A program made the position numbers and the translations under genes. A stretch of DNA of 64,000 nucleotides from Spirometra erinaceieuropaei (lineage: Eukaryota; Platyhelminthes; Cestoda; Diphyllobothriidea; Diphyllobothriidae): assembly GCA_902702965.1 (NCBI GenBank), contig CACRXP010001212.1, positions 3,313 to 67,312 on the forward strand, in the 5' to 3' direction. A model generated the notes under the pieces. That model saw only the letters and a program-made list of their open reading frames with translations, was not told the origin of the DNA and searched no databases. How positions within the stretch are numbered: the first letter of the stretch is position 1; the number at the start of each line of letters is the position of its first letter. Positions 24,309 through 35,467 of this stretch are shown here, piece by piece.

Positions 24309-24767
24309 CCGTGGAGAAGGAGACACGATCGTTCCATTTTCGGCGCTGATAATTAGTCTAGGCAAAGTAGTTAGCTGCGAGGAGAACGCGCAGGTAACCA
24401 CTGTCCTCCTTATCAATGGTGGCGAGCCAAAGCACCCCAGAGTCCCCGCGGATGACGAAAGCTGGCAGTCGTCCCCTCGGCGGCGGGCGATGAGCGTAGG
24501 ATGCGGTAATCATGATCGACATGCATGCGCATTGCAAGTGCATAGCGACGACATACTTCAGCACCTGGCCAGTCCCACTGTGATGCACTCCGGAGCCGCA
24601 AACAGCGATAGGCATGTAGCGGTCTAGCAACTGCATCCTATAACTACTGCAACTCCAGGTCAATCCAGAATCTTCATCTGACCCTGTCTCTGATGGTGGA
24701 TTCCAGTGAGGATTCGAAACCCCAGGCCAATAAGGCACTTGTTCCAGTGATCATGTCTCCTTCTACG
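24309..24767 (+). mobile_element. Short non-autonomous element with PLE-type ends and a hammerhead-like motif
   Basis: The left end GAGAAGGAGACACGATCG and the right end GATCATGTCTCCTTCTAC are inverted versions of each other and match PLE terminal repeats. The right side carries a terminal repeat in plus orientation: CATCCTATAACTACTGCAAC, then CTGATGG (24690-24696), a stem II hairpin, GAAA (24716-24719) and AGGCCAATAAGGC. The interior of about 330 bp has no recognisable PLE coding sequence. The cleavage-site triplet expected as GTC reads CCC, so this copy should be inactive. Confidence 0.65.
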
Positions 24768-26845
24768 ACGGTGTTACCGTTCGGACGGGGCCAAACAACA
24801 GAATCGGCGCCTAGAATTTCAGCGGGGTGTTCCTTTTCCTCAGAAACAAAAAGGAAACATGCTTGATTTGTACGACGGCCTCTACAATTAGATCTACGTG
24901 AGGAACGTACCCGCACTATCTGCATTACGATGTATTTGCACATAAACTCTAATCTGAACCATGCATAAGACGATCAGCCACCTGAGTAAGTTGCGTTACC
25001 GAAAGAATGCCGGAGGTGGGTGCTAAAATATGCTGCACTTCCGGTGGAAAGTTGTCCACGACCAACGCCTGGCTTTACCGTAGATTAGGAAGAAAGATTG
25101 TTGTTCGCGAAGGGGTCGCCAATTGTCGAATGTTGTGTGGTCGACAAGATAAAGATTCCCAATCAAAAGTCAGAGAAGACGGTTTGAGTTGGACAACCTT
25201 TACTGATTGAGGATGTGCGTACACGGGGGCTCCGTAGGCAGTCGCCGCTAGCGCGCTCCAAGCAAGCTGTTGTCTGTGCCTGCCTTCGGGGTGTTGTCCG
25301 AGCGCGTGTGTGCGCCCTTCGTTGTCTCCACGTCACCAGCCAATCAGAGTGGGGACAGCGTTGATTGGCTTCGAGCACTCGCGCGTCCCAGCAGCGTATC
25401 GACACGGAGTGTGATGCGGACAGGACGGCAGCTTAAAAAAGACGGAGGGCGAGGAGACGCGAACTGCCACGGGTTTGCGAGCTCCGAGAAATTTTTAAGT
25501 TTAGGCGATCATTTATAACGGCAGATAATGCGAAGCTGTACTTCAGTTGTCTTCAGGAAAACAGAAACTAATTGATTTCGACCAGTTTTCACCCGTCCTA
25601 CCTTCTCGATATTTTATGTAATAAGGGCACCCAAGCCACCCTTCTATATTCCAAATTCGGTTTGATGAACACACGGAGGATCCCAGCAAAGATTTAAGTA
25701 AGAATGTAAACGAGAGGACGCGCAATCCAGTTTGTGTTGCTCGTTGCTTTTTGGACCGGTTTCCTAGCTGTTTTCGGATGACACTTGACTGGAAGCTGTC
25801 CAAACGGCTAGACCATAGTGTCTAATTATTTATTTAAATCAAATCCCACTTATCTAGCACTGTTATTTTGGCAAACGATTGCTCACGGTCTCTGCTGAGA
25901 CATTAGCGCGTTTTCTTGCTGCAGTAAACGTTGTCCATTTGACTCAGTCTCCTTGATTTTAAGCCTAGAAAATCTCACGTAGTATCCCGTAGCAATCCGA
26001 CCATTGCTGACACTTTATAAACACGAGTTTCCCTTTTATATAGTCTGGTGATACCAATAAATTATTTTTCACAGACAGGCAGCAAACCTATTTATCTGAT
26101 TTTTGATCTCTTTCGGGCACCCAGGTCGTTCATATGACCAACTGACCTGTGAAGGTACACGTCTTTGCTAAGCCTTTGCTCTTTCCACCTCTAAATATCG
26201 TACCTTCTGTTGCACCTCCTTTCTCTGACTTGAGGTCCCAGACGGCAATGTTTGCCTCCCGATTAAGCTTATCTTTAACAAGGGCCAAGCTACTTTCCAT
26301 TTCCGCAGCTCGCCAAGGTCATCTGCTCGGCAGGTTAAGCAAAGTCCTTTATTTCGCTATAACACAATCGTTATCTGTTGGAATCCTCAGACCTTTGCCT
26401 CCAGCGTTCGTCACCGCAACTCTCCAGGCTCTTTTATGTAAAAGCAGAATGAGGGGATTAAATGGGATCAGTCCGAAGGCTGACGTTTCTTGGTCGACAC
26501 TGGGAATAGGTTGAGTGTCACCCCTATCACAACTGCCGACCGTCGTTGTCTTGATCCCAGCCGTCAGGAGACGACAGTGTCCGGGGGGAAGATTACTGCA
26601 GTCCGGTCTCGGGCTTGGTTGCCTTTATTAAGTTAGTCCTAACCCCAAACACCAGCAGGATCGGAAACACAAACATGCGCTCACACAGCTGACGCAGTTT
26701 GTCCATTACCGGGGTCTACCAGGTGAGTCATATGCAGAGCATCGAACTTCGGCCTGGAAGGTGGTTGCCTGTTCGTGAATTCTAGCATCCATTTGAAGCC
26801 TGTTTGTTATTGGAAGCCAGTGGATCGATGTGCGCCCATTCCTAA
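24768..26845. other. No gene recognised
   Basis: This includes a GC-richer block at about 25000-25520 and otherwise AT-rich DNA. Short frames such as 26149-26514 lack any recognisable domain or splice framing. Confidence 0.4.
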
Positions 26846-29110
26846 TCAAATACACGAGAAGAAGAGGCGATCTCGGGAGCCATAGGTGTTTTTCCCGGAC
26901 GTTTCAAAATCAGACAAGCTTCTATCCTCGGAGGTGAGTGTGGTACTGCGTCTCACAGTATTTATAGGTGATAGTGATCGTGGTACCGCGACGTTAGCTC
27001 TCGTCGGGATCGGCGTTCGGATGTTAGCCGTCATCGCAAGTGTTTGTTTTGATCTTAGCTCTCGTTCAAGGCTGACAGTCTCCTTTACGAACCAGCGGCT
27101 ATCTGTCGGATTAGTGATAGAAATGAAAAGACCTTCGTTTGATACGTTTGGGAAATGGCGACAATCCGTTTTTCTACACGCCGGTTTAATGGATGGCGCG
27201 GATGTGATGACGATCGCACATTCGTCGGATCCGCATTGTGTGTCCCCTACGGACTCCGCCGTACTTAGGTCCCTGTCTTGTCGTAGCCCGCTCTGTTGTT
27301 CATTATGCGGAGTCCGGAGGGCCTGGTAGGTTTTGAGAGGAGCTACACAACGGCTTATGGAGTTTGCGCCAATGTGCAAGGCCTCGATTGTTTCCCTGGT
27401 TATACGGTCATTTCCTCGGTCCAGGATTTCAACATTCTGCATAGCGAAGGTGTGTTCAGAGTTTGTGCAGTGTTTTGCCATCAGGGGCAACGGGTCCATG
27501 TTCATGCGTTCTCCAACACGGGTCTGCAATCGTTTGCTGGTGCCTCCAATAGAGTTCGTTTTGCAGAAGCTGCATCGGAATCGACGATTGATATCCCACC
27601 GCGTGGCAGGGGACCCTTAGGTTTCATAGCCAGGTGTCGAACCATTGCTTCTAGCCGATGAACGATGCCGATGGCCAGTGGTCTTAGGAAAGGGGAGAAC
27701 GCCTCAGAGACGCTGTCAGTGAAAGGTAATGCTCGCCAGATTGTTGGCCGTTTTATCACTGGACTTCGGCTTGGCCCAAACTACCTGCTGCGTATTCTGA
27801 AGTTCCGAGGGTAGCCGTTGGTCATGAAGACCTGCTAAGTGAAGCATAGTTCCAACGCTTTGTCTTCTGGTTTGCTGCCCTTCTGTGTAGTGTTCGTACA
27901 CAGCCGTGTTTGTTGGATAACGACTGCTTGATGTGGTAGCTCAGGATTTAGTGCGCATTGATGGCTTTCCTTAAAACCGTTGTTTTTAGGCGCCAACTTG
28001 GTCCCCGGTGAACCAGTACGTCCAAAAACGATAGTCGGTTTTTGCTCTGCGCCTCCATTATGGACTAGATATCAGGGAAACAGAATTCTGGACATTGTGA
28101 AATTTTTGAATCACTTTCCGCCTGATGATAACGAAGTTATCGTTGACATATTGAGTCAAAAATGGTGACCTGTAGGTGTCGAAAACTGCCTGTGCAATGA
28201 AGCCTGAGAGCGGCGATCCCTCGGCTACTCCTGATTTGTTCATGCACTCTCCCTTCGAGGGTATAGAACGCCTTCAGGCAGAATTTTAGCAGTTGAATAA
28301 AATGTCTCCGTCCCGCATTTTCGCCCGTCTAATCGTACTTGCCTTCTAACAGTTCACCAGCCGTTTAGATTGCTAAGCATTGCGGAGTCGAAGTGAAGAG
28401 AGAGGTGACGTCGAATGACACAGTGATCTTGCCTTCGCTGAGTTGCATCCCTTTAAGCCGGTCCAGGGAATCAGCCGTTGAACAGTCGGTCGTGGCCGTG
28501 TCCGGGGTGAGAGAACTTACTTTGCAGAATAGCCATTTCGTCAGACCCTATGTTGGTGCACTGCGCAATGGGACAATTGTTCGGAGGGGGAGATCGGCGT
28601 TGTGTACATCCGGTAGTTCATAAAATATTTCTGGGACCGGACGTGTTGACTTAATGACCGGCCGTACCGACTTACTTCTTGCTTTGTTAGACTGCATGTC
28701 CGCGAGCGCCTTGTCCAGTTGCGTAACCGACTATTTTATCGATTCCTTGACAAATGCGAGGCACTCCTGCCGGTCCTCAAGCGGGGTGCCGGCCTTCTGA
28801 ATGTAGTCTGCCTTATCAAGTATAGTTGTGCAGCGTCCTTTGTCTCTCGGTCATATCACGATGCCAGTGTCAGTCCTGAGTGCCTTAAGGACAATCTGCT
28901 CCGTTCTGGTAATGATTACGCGTGGTTTGGGCACCATCACCAAGGAGGCAAACTGTTGCCGAACGAGGCGCGTTATCTCCTGCGATTTCCCGGTTAGTTT
29001 GAGGGCCAAATCGACAGTGAGCACAAAACTGACCGGAGCGGCGTCTGTGGTGTTGAAGCAAGCGTTACGACTTCCCTCTTCTTCTCAGTTACCTCCGGGG
29101 ACGCGCAGCA
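26846..29110 (-). mobile_element. Penelope-like element copy D, nearly full-length RT plus GIY-YIG, inactivated
   Basis: Read on the minus strand in order: an N-terminal block ending DKGRCTTILDKADYIQKAG (about 28850-28780), motif A SFDVTSLFTSTP (28389-28418), motif B GSPLSGFIAQAV, active site QYVNDNFVII (28139-28150), RLSFLDVLVHR, the linker GCVRTLHRRA, VSEAFSPFLRPL, a degraded GIY-YIG block ending KRLQTRVGE, and the domain C-terminus (HTFAMQNVEILDRGNDRITR). The active site is YVND instead of YVDD, and several stops and frameshifts interrupt the frame, so it is dead. The 3' end (about 26880-26980) has a TATAAATAC word and GAAACGTC (26898-26905) beside a hairpin, as in other PLE terminal repeats, although its sequence differs from copies B and C. 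It is probably a second PLE family. Confidence 0.88.
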
Positions 29111-29114
29111 TCGC

Positions 29115-29143
29115 TTGTATCAACAATATATATATAAATGATA
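29115..29143. repeat. (TA)n-rich microsatellite
   Basis: An alternating TA-rich run lies between PLE copy D and the terminal repeat at 29160-29270. Confidence 0.8.
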
Positions 29144-29159
29144 TATTTTGAAGATGATA

Positions 29160-29270
29160 GGATTTTTGGGAAAATTAAAAACTTTATTAGTAAATTTTCG
29201 AAACTGGTTCCCCAGTTTGTCGTCAGACTACTGGGTTATAGACAGAAACAGTTAACTATTTAAACCGCAT
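29160..29270 (-). mobile_element. Terminal repeat of another PLE-type element with hammerhead-like motif
   Basis: On the minus strand: TTTAAATAGTTAAC, then CTGACGA (29220-29226), a hairpin AAACTGG GGAA CCAGTTT, C, GAAA (29196-29199), a palindromic AATT, and ACTAATAAAG. The layout is that of the repeats at 56.1 and 57.1 kb, but the sequence is unrelated. It lies 5' of copy D in the same orientation. It could be that element's 5' terminal repeat or the 3' end of a separate element. Confidence 0.6.
29185..29233 (-). ncRNA. Hammerhead-type motif of a second sequence family
   Basis: Minus strand: AGTAGT, CTGACGA, C, a seven-pair stem II (AAACTGG/CCAGTTT) capped by GGAA, C, GAAA, palindromic AATT, then T and ACTAAT. 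TAGT pairs with ACTA as stem I directly beside the catalytic box, as the fold requires. The predicted site is after TTT. Same architecture as the motifs at 56 and 57 kb but with unrelated stems. Confidence 0.5.
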
Positions 29271-29334
29271 CGAACAAACGATTCAGTGATTGGCCGAAGT
29301 CTGCGCCAATGCGCATCAATGATATTTCGTCATG

Positions 29335-29525
29335 CCCTCGGCGTGATTACCGCCAAAGTCAAGGGACACTGGAAGGGTCATTTCCGGCTTATAAGCCATC
29401 GTCAGACAGTCATACCAACACCGAAGTGTGGAACACCTGGAGCCCAAACTCGCGACCTGTTGGTTAGAATTCCAACACCTCTAACCACTGGGCTACGAGC
29501 CCGTTGTCCTGTCGGCTTCGACAAT
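29335..29525 (-). mobile_element. tRNA-related SINE, copy
   Basis: This belongs to the same family as 5826-6475, on the minus strand: CCGACAGG, GGGCTCGTAGCCCAGTGG (box A), GTTGG and CCAAC arms around an anticodon-like loop, a mutated box B (GTTTGGGCT), then CACTTCGGTGTTGG and the body to GGCGGTAATCACGCC. The head is closer to a tRNA fold than in the other copies, but box B is damaged. Confidence 0.7.
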
Positions 29526-30479
29526 ACCACAGCAACCACTCCATCGCTCACAAACGGAGTGCCGTTAACACCCTAATTATTTGAGGAAAGACACAGTGCT
29601 CTGAGGACGAAGGATACAAAATAAAACTCAGTTATTTGTTCAAACTATTTTCCCAGGACGGCCACCTTAGAGATTTTGTACGCCGATGCATGAGCTAGCA
29701 GGAATCACCTGGGAAGCATTAAATACAAGTGGCACACAAACCAACGACTAAGCTTATTAATCAGCTTGGTCATCCTAAGGATAAGGTTGGCTATTTGGAT
29801 AAAAAAAGAAGTAGTCTATAAGATTTACTGTTGAATTTGTAATGCAGTATACTGTGGTTTAAATGGGAAATCCACCTCCACACGCCCACATTAACATTAA
29901 TTGGTAGCATATAGGCGGGACCACTTATGCCGAGCCGCCACGCATACTCTAGAAACTGGGCACAAATTTGCTTGGAATAAAACACGCATTGTCGGTTCCT
30001 GTCCATGTAAGAAAGGCCGAGAATTTTTAGATGCCATTCACTCTGATGATTTATGCATCAATCGGTGAATCGACCTGGAAGCCATGTACACAAATCTCAA
30101 AGAAAAATGGGAAAGATGAGAGCCAATCAAAACGGGACTGCAGCCCACAGCACCGACCATTCCACAGCACGGACAAAGCAATATCGATTTTTCGGGCGTT
30201 TTAAGTTTAACTGTTTTTACACTTTCTACACGTCAGACGACGATCTAGGGGAGCAGTGTCGAAAATTAACTAAATAAAGTTTGTCCCATTTACCAAAGGA
30301 GTCATTTTTCTCCGAATTATGTTTCTTGGGATGCCCATCTTCCAGTATATATATGTGTATATATCCATACACATTTTATGAAGCATCAATGAAAATTCTG
30401 ATATTTGTTTTCAATCAGAAAAGATTTTTGAGCGGGCTTATGATTTTGACCATTGCCCAACATCGCAAAATATTTCAGT
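29526..30479. other. AT-rich, no gene recognised
   Basis: Nothing beyond short chance frames and a small TATATATGTGTATATA run near 30341-30362. Confidence 0.45.
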
Positions 30480-31250
30480 CAAATAAAGTAGCAACTTTCC
30501 AACGAGCTTCTTTCTGACCCTTGCAAAAGCACCTTCTGCAAAAATGACTACTAATTAATGCGAATTGTTTCGTTAATTTACGGTACCCTTGTAATTTTTG
30601 AATGAATTAAGAATTTACTATCGAAGCATGCATAAAAAGGTCTTGCTCTCCTTGCTTGTCAGGAACGTAGTTCTTATTCGAATTTTATACCTGAAGAAAC
30701 GGCAACTGAAGGTTTTGAAAGAACACTTTGGATTCCTATATAATTTTCAACCGGAGCTCTCATCGCGCTTACGTCTTTAGTTTCGAAACTGTATGCTATA
30801 TAATACCTACGTGAGATAAATCATTAATATTTCTATACCTTCAAGAAAACGCTGTACAGGCCGTGCATGCAAGCACTAATAAGCGGACAGGCACAAATGC
30901 TGCACGAAACGAAATTTGTAGATCTTAAAAAATCTCGGAAGAACAGACTTTTTACAACGGACATATACCCATTTTTAGGTTTGAGGCTTTGACGCAGGCG
31001 TAGTAGGCTACGAATTAATATGAGAAAGAATACTTTTGGCGTGTTTTCTATGAAATATTTTCGAATTTACAAAGGCGATGAAATCAGGGGATAGAACCTG
31101 TTACTTATGTGTTCATTATTACCTAGGGTAGTTTTAGAGGGCTTCCAGAAATATACCCCTTCAAAAGCTAGAATTCTAACAGAGTTAAACTATGCGGGAA
31201 TAATTCTGCAACCTTATGAACGTTACAACGCATTTAGGTAGTTTTTTTCT
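30480..31250. repeat. Strongly decayed copy of the foldback family (tentative)
   Basis: Words typical of the family at 37184-38171 occur in order: GCAAAAATGACTACTAATTA near 30538, then TATGAAATATTTTCGAATTT and GTTACTTATGTGTTCATT near 31050-31120. Ends and target duplication are not recognisable. Confidence 0.35.
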
Positions 31251-33498
31251 GGTAGAAATGGCGTTCTATAATTTATACTAAACGTTTATGCAACCAAAAC
31301 TTTGTTGATATGCAATTCCCTCATAATATCACACACATTTTTCTAGCATTGCCAGTGCATCTCCATTTTATGTCTATGTGAGTAGAAGGTTGGCTACTTT
31401 ACAATTTCCACTTCCAACGCGCAAGATTTTGCGATATCACCATCAACTATATTAAAAAGTGCCCTACATCATCTTGGATATTAACTAAATATTCCTTTTG
31501 TAGGTTAGTTTATATTTACTTCCTGCTGAGGCAGATACTTAGAATAAAGCGAAATAACTTCATAATGTCATCGTGCGTCTTTTGGATCTATGTTACTTAT
31601 CACGAACTGCGTTCAAAATCCGTTTTAAGGACAAAGTCATTCGAAAAATACAGTTTTAATACTAACGTGTACGGTGAAAGAGAAAGTCAACTAGAGAGTA
31701 CGGTAACGGACTTCGAGTTGTGAGAACGCATCTTCGCGAACATGGGTAAGTAAGGCTTGATCGCATCGCAGAGCAAATCGTCCGTGTAGATGCTCCTTGA
31801 TCTGTTTCTGTTAGAGCGAAATCTAATAACAGAACCTGACACTGGAGAGCACTTGACCATATTGATTGAAAAAAATTCCTTGTTCTTGGAAACCTTTCGA
31901 ATCCCCTCCGCGCGAAATTTGGGAAGCTTCAGGGACACCGGACTGCAGGCCTTACCGAGGGTTCCAGACTGTAAAATGTGCGTAATTTGAATATAAAATT
32001 TCAGACACCATAATAACATAGCATCGTCATATCCATAATTATCTTGAAGCATCTAATATCCAATGGCGATGGGTACTGCTATATCTAAAAAATAATATAT
32101 TTAGGCTCAATCGGCAGACTCCCTTCCACGTTAAAATTAAACAACCGTTCTATGTATAAAACATTACTCAGTAATTTAAAATTATTATTAGAATATTGCA
32201 GTGAAATAAGTGGATGAGGATCTTACTACTTTTATTGCGTTGCTGTTCTACCAGCATTTTTGACTTCGGGGAACAAGTGCCCCGTAAGGGAATGTTTAGG
32301 AACGCGCGCAAGCTCTTTCTTAATTGGGTGGTATTGAGGTACGAAGGTTCTGAATACGAATTATTTTCTGCAAAACCAATTAGGGACTTCCGAAATTCAT
32401 TACTGAATAGCAGTTAAACTTACCCAACACACACTAATCTCAGTTGTTAGGAGGACAATATCGCAGTTGTATTGAAGCTGGGAGGAGACGTTATCAGTTC
32501 TTACTGTACAACTTGAGGAAAATACGTGCAGCTGTTTCACAGTGATTGATAGAAAATCCGTCGATGGCCGACTCATGAGGAAAAAAAAGTTAAGCAGGCT
32601 AACAACTGACGTGGCCAACATAAGCGCCTTTTTCGTGTATCGGTGAAAAGTGAGTTCTAAAAAACAAGATACGTAGGTCGGTTGTGTTGTGCAATATTTG
32701 CAAAAAAATAATGAATAAAACAGAGTTCCCCAATTGTGATTCACTCTGAGAGTCCAAGGTAACGTCGTAAAAATTCAAAGTAAATCTGAATTTGGGGCTT
32801 TAAATGATGCGCGTCCTCAGAACATCACAGGCAATGAAAAAACCATGGTTGACCAAATGAAAACTTGGTGATATTTGGTTGTACGTATGGCCAAATAGGC
32901 CTCTTTACTGTCTCCGCCAGTTTCTGGAACTCCTTAAATAATTTCATACCTCCCTCTCAGCATGCCTTTTACTCAGAAAGTCATTTCGATTCTGCCATCT
33001 CATTTTTCTGGAATTAGTTGCCAACAAAATAGGTGACGGGAACACAGCAACTACAATATATGCACTTTGGTTTAAAAGTGGCCGTCGACAAAGTTCCTCA
33101 TTAAAGACAAATCCTAAAACTAATAAGTTATTAGGCCCCTCTTCTTGATTTCCTGAAATCCTAACCTCAAAACCGATATCAAGCAGTAAGGCTCCGAAAC
33201 GTGTTATCAGAATCATCTCATATTACCAGTGGAGAACTACAGGGCACTTTCTGTGGTTCACGACTCATTACTCATATCAGTCTCAACTGAAACGTTTTTA
33301 TTTGCGGACCACCTAAAACTCGCATACGCATGTGACGAGCATACAGAATCCAGTATGCACAAGACAATCGGAACCGATCTTTGAAAAACTTAGCCGATGG
33401 GGTAGTCAATGAAAAATGCCATTCTAACAGGAAAAATGTTGTCCCCCATAATTCTCGAGGATAATGAAATAAAGGTAGCCTAATCATTAAAAGGCTTA
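31251..33498. other. AT-rich, no gene recognised
   Basis: Short frames on both strands, none with recognisable domains or splice framing. Confidence 0.45.
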
Positions 33499-33741
33499 CA
33501 AAAGTGTTCTAACTCATGAAATGTTGACCGAAATTCGAAAATGCGTTTTGGTTTCAAGCCGATTACTTAAGCAAGGTTTTAAAACTAATAAACTTGCTGC
33601 AATATTCTATAATAATTTAGATACCTCGGGATGTTGTAGTTGCGCTAACTGTAGTTTTACAATACCACTTAATCCGTTTTTTCAAAACAAAAACGCATTT
33701 CGGAATTTCGATTGACATTTCATGAGTTAGTCCACCTACTG
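33499..33741. mobile_element. Short (243-bp) foldback element with TA duplication
   Basis: It is flanked by TA (33497-33498 and 33742-33743). Left and right ends are inverted versions of each other (CTAACTCATGAAATGT at left, ACATTTCATGAGTTAG at right). The outer arms match the full-length copies at 37184, 47827 and 51315 while the centre is deleted. Confidence 0.8.
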
Positions 33742-33744
33742 TAA

Positions 33745-33900
33745 GCTACTGCACAACTGTTCATGCCAAAATGTACCCCTTACTGTCAACGCAACTTCAA
33801 AATTAGCAAACGGCACAATGCTTCTATGAAAATGCTGCAATCTGCAATGAACCAGCCACCATGTAACATGATAATCAAAAAAAATCTACAAACTTAAACG
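33745..33900. repeat. Duplicated block, copy 1
   Basis: AAGCTACTGC, GCCAAAATG, CAACTTCAAAATTAG and AATGCTGCAATCTGCA recur in order, with divergence, at 34325-34460. Copy 1 starts right at the target site of the small foldback element. Confidence 0.55.
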
Positions 33901-34324
33901 GTCATGTTTTCTTTTTCAAAACCGGCTGCTGCTATACAGCCTATTCGGCGTGCCCAACGTTAGCATGGTTGCACAGTCTTTGAGTTCCTGACGATGTTTG
34001 AAATAGTAAAAAAATAAAAGCCTGAAATTCACCACAATGAAGGAAAATTTTGAACGCTGGCACTACACTTCCAAAGGATAAGTTAAAACCTGTACCTATA
34101 AATATCTAGTTGGTAATGTGATCGGTTCGTGGCGCGGTTGAGACACTAAAACAAGCAGTCAATTCAGTTTAAGATGCGGAAAAGTGGTTTATTAACCACC
34201 ACCAACCTAATGCACACATATATTGCAGAACGGGACTGCTACACGATTCGAGCCAATATAATAAAAAGAGGAGGTTCCTCGAGGGGTACTTGTGGACAGC
34301 CTGGCTGGCGACACCGGCAAGTGT

Positions 34325-34460
34325 GCAAGCTACTGCTCAAACGTTTGTGCCAAAATGGCCCTTTAATGGTAACCCAACTCTAAAAATTAGAAAGCTACCC
34401 AATACCTTTTATGGAAATGCCGAAATCTGCACAAACTGAAGAGGCCATTTTTTCTTTTGT
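34325..34460. repeat. Duplicated block, copy 2
   Basis: Direct-repeat partner of 33745-33900. It shares AAGCTACTGCTCAAA, TGTGCCAAAATGGCC and ATGCCGAAATCTGCA-like words. Class unknown. Confidence 0.55.
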
Positions 34461-34599
34461 AACCACTAGCAAAACCGGATGCTCATGGATGGAGTGTGCG
34501 GCAATTAATCACAAAGACCAGCACTACAGGACTATTTAGTGTCGTCGCAAGGATTTCCACTGCAAAAGCACATTTAACGTCTGTTTTGACTCATATCGG

Positions 34600-34740
34600 A
34601 AAACCTCATCGATCTCGGAGATGTTCGAAACTACGACAGCAAGGAGAAGGTTTGAGTGCAGCCACTACTGTCCATCTGAGCTAGGCGGCTCCACCGTCAA
34701 GTTATCCGCGCAGCCTACTGCACCGTATGGAATCTGACAC
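34600..34740 (-). mobile_element. Decayed SINE, second family
   Basis: It carries CAAGTTATCCGCGCAGCCTA as in the SINE at 11380-11530. On the minus strand CCGCCTAGCTCAGATGG is box-A-like, followed by CTTCTCCTTGCTG and a box-B-like AGTTTCGAACA. Confidence 0.5.
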
Positions 34741-34889
34741 GTCTGCTACAGTAAGCTGACTGCTCAAGTAGCATTCCCCAAGTAATCAAATTGGGATTCC
34801 CCAGACGACTGGAGGCTGGCGTAATTGGTGCGTGTCTTTGCAGATTTTTAACGATTAATTTTGTCCAAACAGTAACAACTCGGCAAACT

Positions 34890-34965
34890 CGGATCTCAGG
34901 TGACTAGAGCTCACCTCACCTTGCTATAATGTTCGAATCCCATCGGGGTCGACGAGATTTTCTAC
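34890..34965 (+). repeat. tRNA-like fragment
   Basis: A perfect box B (GTTCGAATC, 34931-34939) is followed by CCATCGGGG. Upstream TGACTAGAGCTCA is only a weak box A. Probably another SINE relic, since no acceptor pairing is seen. Confidence 0.35.
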
Positions 34966-35029
34966 AGTTGAGTCAATTTAAATCATTAAAATCAACCAGA
35001 ACACATATTTAAAACAGAACACGGTATTG

Positions 35030-35467
35030 AATAAAAGAAACGGGGCAGTGCACTGCAAGTGTAACGGAAGGCCGAGGTTCAAATTTATTTGGGAATTGGA
35101 AAATTTTTTAAAACCGAATTAACCCTTCTCTTCAAGTATAACATTAAAAGAAGACGTAGCGTTCTACCGAATGAGCAAGAGAATGAATATGTTTATGTAC
35201 ATTTTCCATGAAATATTTTCAGATTTAAAAAGGCATCGGAAATCAATGCGAAAAATTCATGCTACTTATGTAGTCACTTTTACAGTGCGTTTTTTTGCAG
35301 GCGGCCGAAAAGATGTTTTTTTGAAAGCGGGAACCCTTAGGTCACTGAATTATTATACAATTGTAGTGCACAATGATGAATTTTACAACCCTACTTAAGT
35401 AATCTTTTCGAAACAAAAACGCATTTCACAATTTTGGTCAACATTTTATAAGATATCGCACCTACTG
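35030..35467. mobile_element. Right half of a foldback element
   Basis: Collinear with the right arm and part of the centre of the full-length copies (CAAGTGTAACGG, then TACCGAATGAGCAAGAG, ATGCTACTTATGTAGTC and CTTTTCGAAACAAAAACGCA). It ends CACCTACTG followed by TA at 35468-35469. The left arm is missing. Confidence 0.7.

Noticed and set aside
24358..24738. 126-codon minus-strand open frame
   Set aside because: It lies wholly inside the non-autonomous PLE-type element, antisense to the terminal repeat, with no recognisable domain.
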